Assembly (NCBI RefSeq): GCF_000723205.1
Contig: NZ_HG315671.1
Span: 3,875,507 to 3,939,506 of the forward strand
Origin: Formosa agariphila KMM 3901
GTDB taxonomy: Bacteria > Bacteroidota > Bacteroidia > Flavobacteriales > Flavobacteriaceae
Direction: 5' to 3'
Length of the DNA stretch: 64,000 bases
Positions 56,077 to 64,000 of the stretch are shown piece by piece. The translations under genes were made by a program, and so were the position numbers. The number at the start of each line of letters is the position of its first letter. The stretch's first letter is position 1. Below the pieces are notes generated by a model, which searched no databases, was not told the origin of the DNA, and saw nothing but the letters and a program-made list of their open reading frames with translations.

Positions 56077-58179
56077 TTACCAGATTTTAACTCTGTTTTC
56101 TGGAGCGATATACATCGAGTCACCTTTTTTAATATTAAATGCTTCGTAAAACGAATCGACATTTAAAAGGGGTTGCACGGCACGATTCATACCTGGAGAA
56201 TGCGGATCCGTTTTAATTTGATTTTTTAACGCATCATCTCTATACAAACTTCTCCAAACAGTAGCCCAAGACAAAAAGAAACGTTGGTCTGCCGTAAACC
56301 CGTCTATAGGTTCTGGAATACCATTTTCTTTAAATTTTATTTGTAAAGCATCGTAAGCGGCGTTTACTCCACCTAAATCTCCGATGTTTTCACCTAAAGT
56401 AAATTCACCATTAATAAATGTTTCTGGTAACACTTCTAAACTACTGTATTGATCTGCTAAAGCTTTTCCAAGTTTTGTAAACTCTTCTAAATCTTTATCT
56501 GTCCACCAATTATTTAAGTTACCATCTTTATCGTACCTAGATCCTGAATCATCGAAACTATGAGAAATTTCATGTCCGATTACGGCTCCAATTCCACCAT
56601 AATTTACAGCATCGTCTGCTTGATAATTATAAAATGGAGGTTGTAAAATAGCTGCAGGGAACACGATCTCGTTGAAAGATGGATTGAAATACGCATTTAC
56701 AACTTGTGGCGCCATATACCACTCACTCTTATCTACGGGTTTACCTAGCTTATCGATATCTTCTTTGAAGTTCCAAGCTCTTGCATTTTGTATATTTTGA
56801 AGGTAAGACCCTCCATCTTCTACACTTGCAATCTCTAAAGCAGAATAATCTTTCCACTTATCTGGGTAAGCAATTTTTATTGTAGTTGCTTTTAGCTTTT
56901 CAATTGCTTTTGCTTTAGTGTCTTCACTCATCCAAGGCAATAAAGAAATTCTTTTTTCAAATGCTTTAATCACATTTTTAATCATTTCTTCTGCTTTTGC
57001 TTTAGCTTCTGGTGGGAATTTTTTATCTACATATAACTTACCTAAAGCTTCTCCAACTGTACCATTAATAGTTTGTAATGCTCTTTCTTCGCTTGGACGT
57101 TGTTTTTTAGCACCACGTAATGTTTTGCTATAAAATTCCCAGCTTGCATATTCTAGTTCTTGACTTAACATACCTGCAGATCTATTAAGTGCAGACCAAC
57201 GCAAATATGCTTTCCAATCGCTAACATTGTCTTTTGCTAAAATAGACTGAAGCGCTTTTATATATTGAGGCTGGCTTACAACAACAGTATCTAAATTTTT
57301 AGCACCAATACCATCAAAATACGCTTTCCAATCTATAGCCGGAGCCATTTTTTGTAAATCTGTAACCGCAGTTGGGTTATATGTTTTTCTTCTATCTCTT
57401 AATTCTACTTTATCCATTTTAGGTTCAGCCAAACTGGTTTCGAACGCTAAAATTTGTTTAGCTTGTTCGTTCGCAACTGCTTCCGTATCTCCTAAAAACT
57501 GAAGCATTTTTGTAATGTATGCTACATATTGTTCTCTTTTTTCTTTAGAATCTGCGTCGTCTTTAACATAATAATCACGATCTGGAAGTCCTAAACGGCC
57601 TGTCCCTAAGCTTCCAACATTTTTATTACTATCTTTTGCATCTGCACCTACTCTAAATCCAAAAAACCCAGCACCTCCTTGAGGCTCCATTTCAATTAAA
57701 TAAGCCTCTAAATCTTTAACATTGCTTATTGCATCAATTTTAGCTAAAACAGGTTTTAAAGGATCGATACCTGCTTTATTTCTAGCTACAGTATCCATAA
57801 TTGTTTCGTAAAGAAACACTGCTTTTTCTTGATCTGAACCAGGAAGTACTTGCACTTGCTCTAGATCTTTATTATCTGACATTGCCGATTTTAAAATGCC
57901 TAAAACATCTTCGTCTGTTTTTTGTCTTAATTCATCGAAACTTCCCCATCGTGATCTATCATCAGGAATGGTATTGTTTTTTATCCAATTTCCGTTTACG
58001 TATTTAAAAAAGTCATCATTCGGTTTAACCGAATTGTCCATATAATCTAAATTGATTCCGGGCACAACGTCTTCTTTTACTACCTCTGCCGTTTCTTTTT
58101 TGGCCTCCTCTTTACAAGCTGTTAAGCTTCCAAAAGCAATGGCACCAAGCACAGATAACTTTAAAATATTAGTCTTCAT
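56077..58179 (-). CDS. M13 family metallopeptidase (neprilysin-like) lipoprotein
   Basis: A 700-residue zinc peptidase, exported as a lipoprotein (signal MKTNILKLSVLGAIAFGSLTAC, Cys 22). The zinc motif is VIGHEISHSFDDSG (HExxH at about 533) and the third ligand lies in GENIGDLGG (about 593), with NAYFNPSFNEIVFPAAIL (substrate-binding NAxY equivalent) upstream and the family ending CRV-like motif here NRVKIW. M13 enzymes cut small peptides at hydrophobic residues. Probably at the outer membrane, for peptide nutrition or turnover. Confidence 0.94.
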   Translation of the reverse strand: MKTNILKLSVLGAIAFGSLTACKEEAKKETAEVVKEDVVPGINLDYMDNSVKPNDDFFKYVNGNWIKNNTIPDDRSRWGSFDELRQKTDEDVLGILKSAMSDNKDLEQVQVLPGSDQEKAVFLYETIMDTVARNKAGIDPLKPVLAKIDAISNVKDLEAYLIEMEPQGGAGFFGFRVGADAKDSNKNVGSLGTGRLGLPDRDYYVKDDADSKEKREQYVAYITKMLQFLGDTEAVANEQAKQILAFETSLAEPKMDKVELRDRRKTYNPTAVTDLQKMAPAIDWKAYFDGIGAKNLDTVVVSQPQYIKALQSILAKDNVSDWKAYLRWSALNRSAGMLSQELEYASWEFYSKTLRGAKKQRPSEERALQTINGTVGEALGKLYVDKKFPPEAKAKAEEMIKNVIKAFEKRISLLPWMSEDTKAKAIEKLKATTIKIAYPDKWKDYSALEIASVEDGGSYLQNIQNARAWNFKEDIDKLGKPVDKSEWYMAPQVVNAYFNPSFNEIVFPAAILQPPFYNYQADDAVNYGGIGAVIGHEISHSFDDSGSRYDKDGNLNNWWTDKDLEEFTKLGKALADQYSSLEVLPETFINGEFTLGENIGDLGGVNAAYDALQIKFKENGIPEPIDGFTADQRFFLSWATVWRSLYRDDALKNQIKTDPHSPGMNRAVQPLLNVDSFYEAFNIKKGDSMYIAPENRVKIW

Positions 58180-58289
58180 ATATTTAAGTTTGAATTGATT
58201 TTTTAAAAATTAAAAATAAGTGAACTTACACAATGTATAGTCTCCATTTCTCTTAAAAAGTTACTCGAAATTTGAATTATTTAGTAAAA

Positions 58290-59651
58290 TCACACAATTA
58301 GATCAACTAAATCTTCAATTTTAGAAATTAATTGAATCTTTATCGCCTTAGGTTTAAGAGAGATTTTATTATACTTAGATACAAAAATAGTTGAAAATCC
58401 TAGTTTTTCTGCCTCCTGAATACGTTGCTCAACACGTTGCACAGGACGAATTTCTCCGGACAAACCAACTTCTGCAGCAAAACAATAATCTTTGGCCAAG
58501 GCTTCATCTTCATTAGAAGATAAAATAGCAGCAACTACCGCTAAATCTATCGCGGGATCATCTACAGTAATTCCTCCTGTAATATTTAAAAACACATCTT
58601 TTGCACCTAATCTAAATCCGGCACGTTTTTCTAAAACAGCCAACAACATGTTTAACCGTTTGGCATTAAAACCTGTTGCCGAACGTTGTGGCGTACCATA
58701 AACCGCAGTACTAACCAACGCCTGAACTTCAATCATTAACGGGCGCATACCTTCTAGAGTTGCAGCAATTGCATTTCCACTTAATTCTTCATCTTTTTTA
58801 GATATTAGAATTTCTGAAGGATTAGAAACTTCTCTTAACCCAGAACCTTGCATTTCATAAATACCAAGTTCGCTAGTCGATCCAAATCTGTTTTTATTAG
58901 CCCTTAATATTCTAAACACATGATTGCGGTCGCCCTCAAACTGAAGTACCGTATCTACCATATGTTCTAAAATTTTTGGGCCAGCTATATTACCATCTTT
59001 AGTAATATGCCCTATAAGCACCACTGGCGTAGAAGTTTCTTTGGCGAATTTTATAAGCTCTGTAGTGCATTCTTTTATTTGAGAAATGCTTCCAGAAGAC
59101 GACTCGATATAATCGCTATGTAACGTCTGAATAGAATCTACAATAACAATATCGGGCTGCAAGGCTTCAATTTGCTTAAAGATATTTTGCGTTTTAGTCT
59201 CTGTTAAAATATAGCAGTTGCTATTATTAGGATTAATGCGTTCGGCACGCATTTTTATTTGTTTCTGGCTTTCTTCACCAGACACATACAATGTTTTATA
59301 AGGTAGTTTTAAAGCTACTTGAAGCAACAATGTACTTTTACCTATCCCTGGCTCTCCTCCTAAAAGCGTTAGAGACCCTGGTACAATTCCGCCACCTAAT
59401 ACACGATTAAATTCTGCATCGAAGGTGTCTAACCGCGCTTCTTTCGAGGCATCTATTTCGTTTATTAAAAGTGGAACAGAAGTCCGTTTAGCTGTGTTTG
59501 AATTTGGTGTTTTCCAATCGCTTTTTTCAGGGGTCTGAATTACCTCTTCAGCTATAGTATTCCATGCTTTACACGAATTACATTGCCCTTGCCATTTGGC
59601 GTATTGCGCTCCACAACTCTGACAGAAAAAGGTTGTTTTTACTTTTGCCAT
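58290..59651 (-). CDS. radA: DNA repair protein RadA (Sms)
   Basis: A 453-residue RecA-like helicase that drives branch migration in recombination. The zinc finger has Cys10, 13, 24 and 27, Walker A is GEPGIGKST (residues 99-107), the RadA-specific motif is KNRFG (about 255) and the C-terminal Lon-like part shows DPAIDLAVVAAILSS and GLSGEIRPV. Complete. Its ATG overlaps the stop codon of the upstream hydrolase-fold gene by one base (TAATG), so translation is coupled. Confidence 0.96.
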   Translation of the reverse strand: MAKVKTTFFCQSCGAQYAKWQGQCNSCKAWNTIAEEVIQTPEKSDWKTPNSNTAKRTSVPLLINEIDASKEARLDTFDAEFNRVLGGGIVPGSLTLLGGEPGIGKSTLLLQVALKLPYKTLYVSGEESQKQIKMRAERINPNNSNCYILTETKTQNIFKQIEALQPDIVIVDSIQTLHSDYIESSSGSISQIKECTTELIKFAKETSTPVVLIGHITKDGNIAGPKILEHMVDTVLQFEGDRNHVFRILRANKNRFGSTSELGIYEMQGSGLREVSNPSEILISKKDEELSGNAIAATLEGMRPLMIEVQALVSTAVYGTPQRSATGFNAKRLNMLLAVLEKRAGFRLGAKDVFLNITGGITVDDPAIDLAVVAAILSSNEDEALAKDYCFAAEVGLSGEIRPVQRVEQRIQEAEKLGFSTIFVSKYNKISLKPKAIKIQLISKIEDLVDLIV

Positions 59652-60799
59652 TAATATCCGAAATCTGCTTTAAGTCGGTTTGCACGTTCAATCATATCGT
59701 CTTTCGTTAATCCTGCAATTTCATCGAAAATGTAAGACGATTGATAAGTTTTCATTGCTTTTTTAGGCTGATTTGTTTCTTCGTAATAACGTGCAAGATA
59801 ATACTGACCTAACATGGTTTCTGGATATGATTCTCTCGCCATTTTACCTAACTCTTGAAAATCTTTATATTCAGATTTCTTTTCAATTGCTGCTGCAATA
59901 GCTTTATAATCGTTTACCAAAATGGTTTTTTCTACACCATACAACTCTTTAATAGACTCGTATTTTTCTTTTAAATAATCGATAGCCGGCTCGTTAGACG
60001 CCATAATATCTTTATCGAATTCTTTAGCAGTGATAGGCTGGTACACGTAAAAAATACGTTCTAATGCTTTTGGAATAGCTTGGGCAACTACAGAGTAATG
60101 TGTTAAACCTTCAAACTTATCAAAATCGTATTGTAAATAATCGTTATCTATATTCTTTAAACTATTGTTTAATAAATCTGTTCCATTTAGCACTGGCTTA
60201 AGATCATCTGTAGTAGTTGCTAAATAATAAAATGTTCTTTTATCAATTTTACCTAAACGGTCTGGAATATATCGCGTCATATTCGGAGCCAATTGTGGAC
60301 TTATCACGATATACGATTGAAATAAAGGTTTTTCTTTTAGCAAATAATAGTTAATAAAATTGGCAGTGGCACCGTGACCTATTGCTAATTTAAAATCTTC
60401 TGTTCTGTATTTTTCTTCTATATACGGAATTAATTCCATCCCGATAAATTCGAAAAACTTAGCACTACTATCTATTGGTAATGAATTTTGCTCAGAGAAC
60501 ATGGTGTCGTAATATCTATCCTCAACCTCATTTATTCCTACAACAATAACTTCGGGAACATCTTCCCAATATGAATAATAATCTATGTTCCCTGCAACAA
60601 TTTCAAACAGGTAATCACCATCTAAAACAATTACTAAAGGGTATTTTTTATCGACATTTTCGCTATAATTTCTAGGGAGTTGAATTTTAAGTTCTCTTGT
60701 TGCCGAAAGTTTTTCAGACCGAATGGTTTCATAAATAGCTTGGGCAGAGACAAATTGACAAGAAAATAGTAAAGCAAATAGGTATAATAGTCTTTTCAT
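59651..60799 (-). CDS. Esterase-fold (alpha/beta hydrolase) protein lacking the catalytic serine, with TPR-like tail
   Basis: A 382-residue exported protein from the ATG at 60799, with signal peptide MKRLLYLFALLFSCQFVSA; an ATG three codons upstream is possible. The fold is that of the Fes/IroE esterase family (LPRNYSENVDKKYPLVIVLDGDYLF, read in parts; PEVIVVGINE). The nucleophile elbow reads AIGHGATANF where GHSxGG is expected, so Ser is replaced by Gly. The histidine region EGLTHYSVV is kept. The last 80 residues look like TPR helices (LGQYYLARYYEETNQPKKAM). Probably not a hydrolase, or it uses another residue. Confidence 0.75.
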   Translation of the reverse strand: MKRLLYLFALLFSCQFVSAQAIYETIRSEKLSATRELKIQLPRNYSENVDKKYPLVIVLDGDYLFEIVAGNIDYYSYWEDVPEVIVVGINEVEDRYYDTMFSEQNSLPIDSSAKFFEFIGMELIPYIEEKYRTEDFKLAIGHGATANFINYYLLKEKPLFQSYIVISPQLAPNMTRYIPDRLGKIDKRTFYYLATTTDDLKPVLNGTDLLNNSLKNIDNDYLQYDFDKFEGLTHYSVVAQAIPKALERIFYVYQPITAKEFDKDIMASNEPAIDYLKEKYESIKELYGVEKTILVNDYKAIAAAIEKKSEYKDFQELGKMARESYPETMLGQYYLARYYEETNQPKKAMKTYQSSYIFDEIAGLTKDDMIERANRLKADFGY

Positions 60800-60889
60800 T
60801 TTTAACACGGTTAAGTCTTACGCAAGGTATGAAAAATACCTTTTTTGTTGAAAAAAATCTATTTGATAATGAAACTTTCTTTAAAACCC

Positions 60890-61852
60890 CTATTTTAAGG
60901 TTCTTTTTCTATTAAAAATGGGAAGTAATAATAGTGACAATCCGCCACAAATAATAATTAAAATGGTTTGAGAAGACCACATAATCCAACCAAAAGCAAT
61001 GCTAGGACCTTGAGCAATTCCGAATAAAGAAAACGCTGCATAAACCGCAACTGGATAAGACCCAATTCCGCCGTTAGTAGCAGCTATACTGAAGCTTGCC
61101 GAAATAAATCCGATTAAGATAGCTCCAATAGAAATAGGTTGTAAACCATTTAAAGCAAACGTAGTAATATAAAACATGAGCACATACATAGCCCAAATAA
61201 AAAGTGTGTGACCAATAAACTGCCACTTTTTCTTCATTTTAAAGATGCTTAATGCTCCTTCTATCAAACCAGCCACAAAGGTTCTAACTTTTATTGCTAA
61301 ACCAGAACGACTCTTTCTAATATAAAACAGAAACGCCAAACCCAACACCGTTAGAGTAACCAAACCCGTAATTACTTTAGGCAAATCGAACTTAGAAAGA
61401 AAGAAATTGAAAATAAAATCGAACTGAAGAAATAAGGTCACCAAAATGATTACCATCATCACGATTAAATCGGCAATACGCTCTGCCACCACAGTACCAA
61501 AACCTTTATCGAAAGGCACACCTTCGTAAGTCGTTAAAATAGAAACCCGAGCAACTTCTCCTGCTCTAGGAATGGTATAATTTATTAAATATCCAGCAAA
61601 AACAGCCATAATACTGTTAGACATTTTTACTTGATACCCCATAGGCTCAAGCATAAACAACCAACGATACGCACGAGACAAATGACTTAATAAACCTAAA
61701 ATAGATCCGAGAAAAATCCACCAATAATTGGCATTTTTAAAATACACTAGAAGCTCATCTAAAGAAACTTTAGACAACGAATATGCTATTAAAAAAACTC
61801 CCAATAAAATTGGGAGTGAGATTTTTAATATTTTGGATATTTTAGGATTCAA
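60890..61852 (-). CDS. Lysylphosphatidylglycerol synthetase/flippase-like membrane protein (UPF0104)
   Basis: A 320-residue membrane protein with about eight helices. Motifs include LLSHLSRAYRWLFMLEPMG, a conserved NYTIPRAGEVARVSIL (the family's N-x-x-x-PR-x-GE-x-x-R pattern) and FAATNGGIGSYPVAV-like (FSIAATNGGIGSYPVA). This matches the transmembrane part of MprF and the AglD-like family. The soluble synthetase domain of MprF is absent, so it may move lipids or glycolipids across the inner membrane. It lies 3 bases after panD. Confidence 0.9.
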   Translation of the reverse strand: MNPKISKILKISLPILLGVFLIAYSLSKVSLDELLVYFKNANYWWIFLGSILGLLSHLSRAYRWLFMLEPMGYQVKMSNSIMAVFAGYLINYTIPRAGEVARVSILTTYEGVPFDKGFGTVVAERIADLIVMMVIILVTLFLQFDFIFNFFLSKFDLPKVITGLVTLTVLGLAFLFYIRKSRSGLAIKVRTFVAGLIEGALSIFKMKKKWQFIGHTLFIWAMYVLMFYITTFALNGLQPISIGAILIGFISASFSIAATNGGIGSYPVAVYAAFSLFGIAQGPSIAFGWIMWSSQTILIIICGGLSLLLLPIFNRKRTLK

Positions 61853-61855
61853 TAA

Positions 61856-62206
61856 TTATATAAGCTTATTGGTTGCTTCGTCTGGAAAGACCAAAGCAGG
61901 TTTAAATGTTTTAGCGTCTTCCAAATCCATAATACCATAAGTAATTAGTATTAATACATCTCCTGGAGCAACACGTCTAGCAGCGGCACCATTTAATGTA
62001 ATTTCTCCACTATTTCGTGGTCCAGGAATAGCATAAGTTTCTAAACGTTCACCATTGTTATTATTTACAATCTGAACTTTTTCACCTTGAATAATGTTTG
62101 CTGCATCCATTAAATCTTCATCGATAGTGATACTACCAATGTAATTTAAATCTGCTCCAGTACATTTAACTCTGTGAATTTTCGATTTTACTACGTGAAT
62201 TTGCAT
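61856..62206 (-). CDS. panD: Aspartate 1-decarboxylase
   Basis: A 116-residue enzyme making beta-alanine from aspartate for pantothenate. The self-cleavage site is YIGSITID (Gly24-Ser25), which creates the pyruvoyl group. Lys9 (KSKIHR), Arg54-like ([10 protein letters not shown]) and the motif [14 protein letters not shown]-like ([14 protein letters not shown]) are present. It follows panC by 13 bases, and both genes serve the same pathway. Confidence 0.97.
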   Translation of the reverse strand: MQIHVVKSKIHRVKCTGADLNYIGSITIDEDLMDAANIIQGEKVQIVNNNNGERLETYAIPGPRNSGEITLNGAAARRVAPGDVLILITYGIMDLEDAKTFKPALVFPDEATNKLI

Positions 62207-62219
62207 GTGGCAAAGTTAA

Positions 62220-63068
62220 TTAATTTAGTGCTAAATTATCTATTAATCTTATATCGTCTGCATATACTGCTACAAACGCGCGATAAAGTGTATTTTCTTT
62301 TTTGTTATCTATAGTTTCTAGAGTATTTATATCTGCAATAACAAAATATTCCAACTCTAATAACGGATGGTTTTTAAACTGACTCTCAACCCATTCCATT
62401 ACATCTTTAGCACTTTCTGTGCCAAACTTGATTTTAGAAGCTTTCAAGGTTTCATAAATAAATGGCGATGCTTCTAAATATTCTGGTGTTAAACGCACAT
62501 TTCTAGAGCTCATAGCTAAACCACTATCTTCTCTTAAAATCTCGCAAGGCACAATGTTTACAGGCACATTATGCTTCTCTACCATCTTTTTTATAATGGC
62601 TAATTGCTGAAAATCTTTTTCGCCAAAATACGCATTATCTGGAGTAACAATTTCAAACAATCGTTTTACAATGGTTCCAACACCGTCAAAATGTCCTGGT
62701 CTGAATTTCCCTTCCATTTTGTGCTCTAATCCATCGAAATCGTATTCCACAGACTCTACCTTGTCTTCATAAACATCTTCAACAGCAGGCGCATACACTA
62801 AAATATCATCAGATGCTGTTTTCAACAAGGCAACATCACGCTCCAATGTTCTTGGATATTTAACCAAATCGTCTGGATTATTAAACTGAGTAGGATTTAC
62901 GAAAATACTCACTACCAACGCATCATTTTCGTCTAAAGCTCGCTGTACCAAAGACAGATGTCCTTTGTGCAACGCGCCCATTGTAGGAACCAATCCCAAA
63001 GTCTTACCTTGAGATTTTAATAGTTCTATTTCCTTTTTTAATTCCGATTGTTCTGTAAATATCTTCAC
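62220..63068 (-). CDS. panC: Pantothenate synthetase
   Basis: A 282-residue ATP-dependent ligase joining pantoate and beta-alanine. The HIGH-like motif is TMGALHKGHLSLV (residues 29-41), followed by VSIFVNPTQFN, YFGEKDFQQLAI and the KMSKS-like DSGLAMSSRNVRL. Complete. It leads the panC-panD-flippase unit. Beta-alanine from PanD is its direct substrate. Confidence 0.97.
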   Translation of the reverse strand: MKIFTEQSELKKEIELLKSQGKTLGLVPTMGALHKGHLSLVQRALDENDALVVSIFVNPTQFNNPDDLVKYPRTLERDVALLKTASDDILVYAPAVEDVYEDKVESVEYDFDGLEHKMEGKFRPGHFDGVGTIVKRLFEIVTPDNAYFGEKDFQQLAIIKKMVEKHNVPVNIVPCEILREDSGLAMSSRNVRLTPEYLEASPFIYETLKASKIKFGTESAKDVMEWVESQFKNHPLLELEYFVIADINTLETIDNKKENTLYRAFVAVYADDIRLIDNLALN

Positions 63069-63091
63069 CTTTAATAAAAAATTAACGGGGG

Positions 63092-63099
63092 CAAAGTTA
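63092..63099 (-). promoter_or_regulatory. Candidate -7 element for panC
   Basis: The minus strand reads TAACTTTG (TAnnTTTG), 23 bases before the panC start. No matching -33 element is seen at normal spacing. Confidence 0.45.
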
Positions 63100-63130
63100 T
63101 TATTTTAGTAGCAATCTGCATAAAATTTTG

Positions 63131-63138
63131 TAATTTTG
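63131..63138 (+). promoter_or_regulatory. Candidate -7 element for the glycogen-synthase-like gene
   Basis: TAATTTTG fits TAnnTTTG, 39 bases before the ATG at 63178. TTTA near 63104 is a poor -33 element. Confidence 0.45.
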
Positions 63139-63177
63139 CGTGTTTTTTATTTTGAATTCTCAAAAGCCCAGTAATTT

Positions 63178-63987
63178 ATGAAAGATAAGAGGATATTATA
63201 TGTATCATCTGAAGTAGTTCCTTATTTACCTGAAACAGAAATCTCTTCTATGTCGTTTGAAACGCCTAGAATGGTAAACCAACAGGGTGGACAAATCAGG
63301 ATATTTATGCCTAGATATGGAAACATTAACGAAAGGAGACATCAATTACACGAAGTTATAAGACTATCTGGAATTAATCTAGTAATTAACGACTTAGATA
63401 TGCCGCTTATTATAAAAGTAGCATCTATTCCTAAAGAACGTATACAAGTATATTTTATAGATAACGACGAATATTTTAAACGTAAAGCAACTCTTACAGA
63501 CGAGAATGGTGCTTTATTTTCTGATAACGACGAACGTGCTATTTTCTTTGCAAAAGGTGTTATAGAAACCGTTAAGAAATTAAATTGGTCACCAGATATT
63601 ATACACGTACACGGTTGGTTAGCATCTTTACTTCCATTGTATTTAAAGGAATATTTTGCAGGAGAACCTTTATTTAACGACAGTAAAGTTGTAACATCTA
63701 TTTACAACCAAGGTTACGAAGGCACGTTAAATAAAACGATGTCTGACAAAATTAAATTCGACAATATTAATGATGATGTTGTTAAAACGTTAAGCGAGCC
63801 TACATATAACAACTTAATGAAAGTAGCTATCGATTATTCCGATGCTCTTATTATTGGTTCTGAGGATATTTCTAAAGAAATAACTACACACTTAGACAAT
63901 TCTAACAAACCTGTTTTAGGATACAAGAACAAAGAAGAATTTGGCGAGGCGTATTCTAACTTCTACATGAATGAAGTTTTAAAATAA
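63178..63987 (+). CDS. Stand-alone glycogen/starch synthase-like N-terminal domain (GT5)
   Basis: A 269-residue protein matching only the first half of a glycogen/starch synthase (GT5). Seen are ILYVSSEVVPYLPETE, a PRYGNI motif, HVHGWLASLLPLYLK (equivalent of HDWQ) and TSIYNQGYEGTLN. The nucleotide-sugar binding C-terminal half is missing and the usual KTGGL motif is replaced (EISSMSFETP), so it should not make glycogen on its own. The stop codon is clean and 13 bases of window remain, so a split gene beyond the window cannot be excluded. It is divergent from panC. Confidence 0.8.
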   Translation: MKDKRILYVSSEVVPYLPETEISSMSFETPRMVNQQGGQIRIFMPRYGNINERRHQLHEVIRLSGINLVINDLDMPLIIKVASIPKERIQVYFIDNDEYFKRKATLTDENGALFSDNDERAIFFAKGVIETVKKLNWSPDIIHVHGWLASLLPLYLKEYFAGEPLFNDSKVVTSIYNQGYEGTLNKTMSDKIKFDNINDDVVKTLSEPTYNNLMKVAIDYSDALIIGSEDISKEITTHLDNSNKPVLGYKNKEEFGEAYSNFYMNEVLK

Positions 63988-64000
63988 TTCGTTTTACTTC

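Noticed and set aside
1-64000. tRNA, rRNA, CRISPR arrays, insertion sequences or prophage
   Set aside because: No tRNA-like arm sets, no regularly spaced repeats, and no transposase, integrase or phage structural genes were seen on either strand by reading; a covariance-model search would be needed to exclude small RNAs.

Overview
The window is a stretch of chromosome from a member of the Bacteroidetes, almost certainly the family Flavobacteriaceae. The DNA is AT-rich, upstream regions lack purine-rich Shine-Dalgarno runs, and several gene starts carry the Bacteroidetes promoter pattern TTTG or TTG, about 20 bases, then TAnnTTTG. The gene content fits: TonB-dependent receptors paired with lipoproteins, and families common in this phylum (DUF2480, DUF3078, DUF3108, DUF5689, MbnP). 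Gene density is high. I see no rRNA, tRNA, CRISPR array, prophage or insertion sequence. Most of the window is core chromosome; species cannot be decided from it.

Layout. 1-2006: end of a TonB receptor plus a beta-propeller phytase lipoprotein, closed by a strong terminator. 2456-4225: a membrane-anchored MutS-like ATPase. 4264-7845: sdhCAB with promoter and terminator. 8130-15015: Xaa-Pro aminopeptidase, a small outer-membrane barrel, GNAT and aspartate kinase, a divergent ACT-domain protein preceded by two palindromes, an alpha/beta hydrolase, a small zinc-ribbon protein and ThiL. 15180-15962: an MbnP-like lipoprotein. 16455-24022: SUF Fe-S cluster operon (sufA-like, sufB, lipoprotein, sufC, sufD, sufS, lipoprotein, sufE, MIP18/SufT-like, DUF2480), followed by a DUF3078 protein. 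25160-28146: EF-hand protein, BASS-type transporter, HflX.

28261-38831 is the most accessory-looking part: two endonuclease/exonuclease/phosphatase (EEP) enzymes, one cytosolic and one exported, flank a TonB receptor and an OB-fold DUF5689 lipoprotein, and a second receptor/lipoprotein pair follows. I propose a surface system for breaking down and importing a nucleic-acid or other phosphodiester substrate. With the phytase at the left end it would give two phosphorus-acquisition modules within 40 kb. This is inference from gene content.

38991-63987 is again mainly housekeeping: Pgi, an M23 peptidase, DUF3108, a patatin-BamA type phospholipase coupled to uvrC, a rimB-rimK-aspartoacylase-like-MTHFS operon, ileS-dksA-DUF4097-lspA, an M13 peptidase, and panC-panD-flippase-hydrolase-radA with a divergent half-length glycogen-synthase-like gene. 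Points worth a second look are the palindromes before the ACT protein, a 66-base palindromic element between sufD and sufS, lipoprotein genes embedded in the suf operon, an esterase-fold protein lacking its catalytic serine, a DksA-family protein lacking most zinc cysteines, and the orphan half of a GT-B glycosyltransferase.
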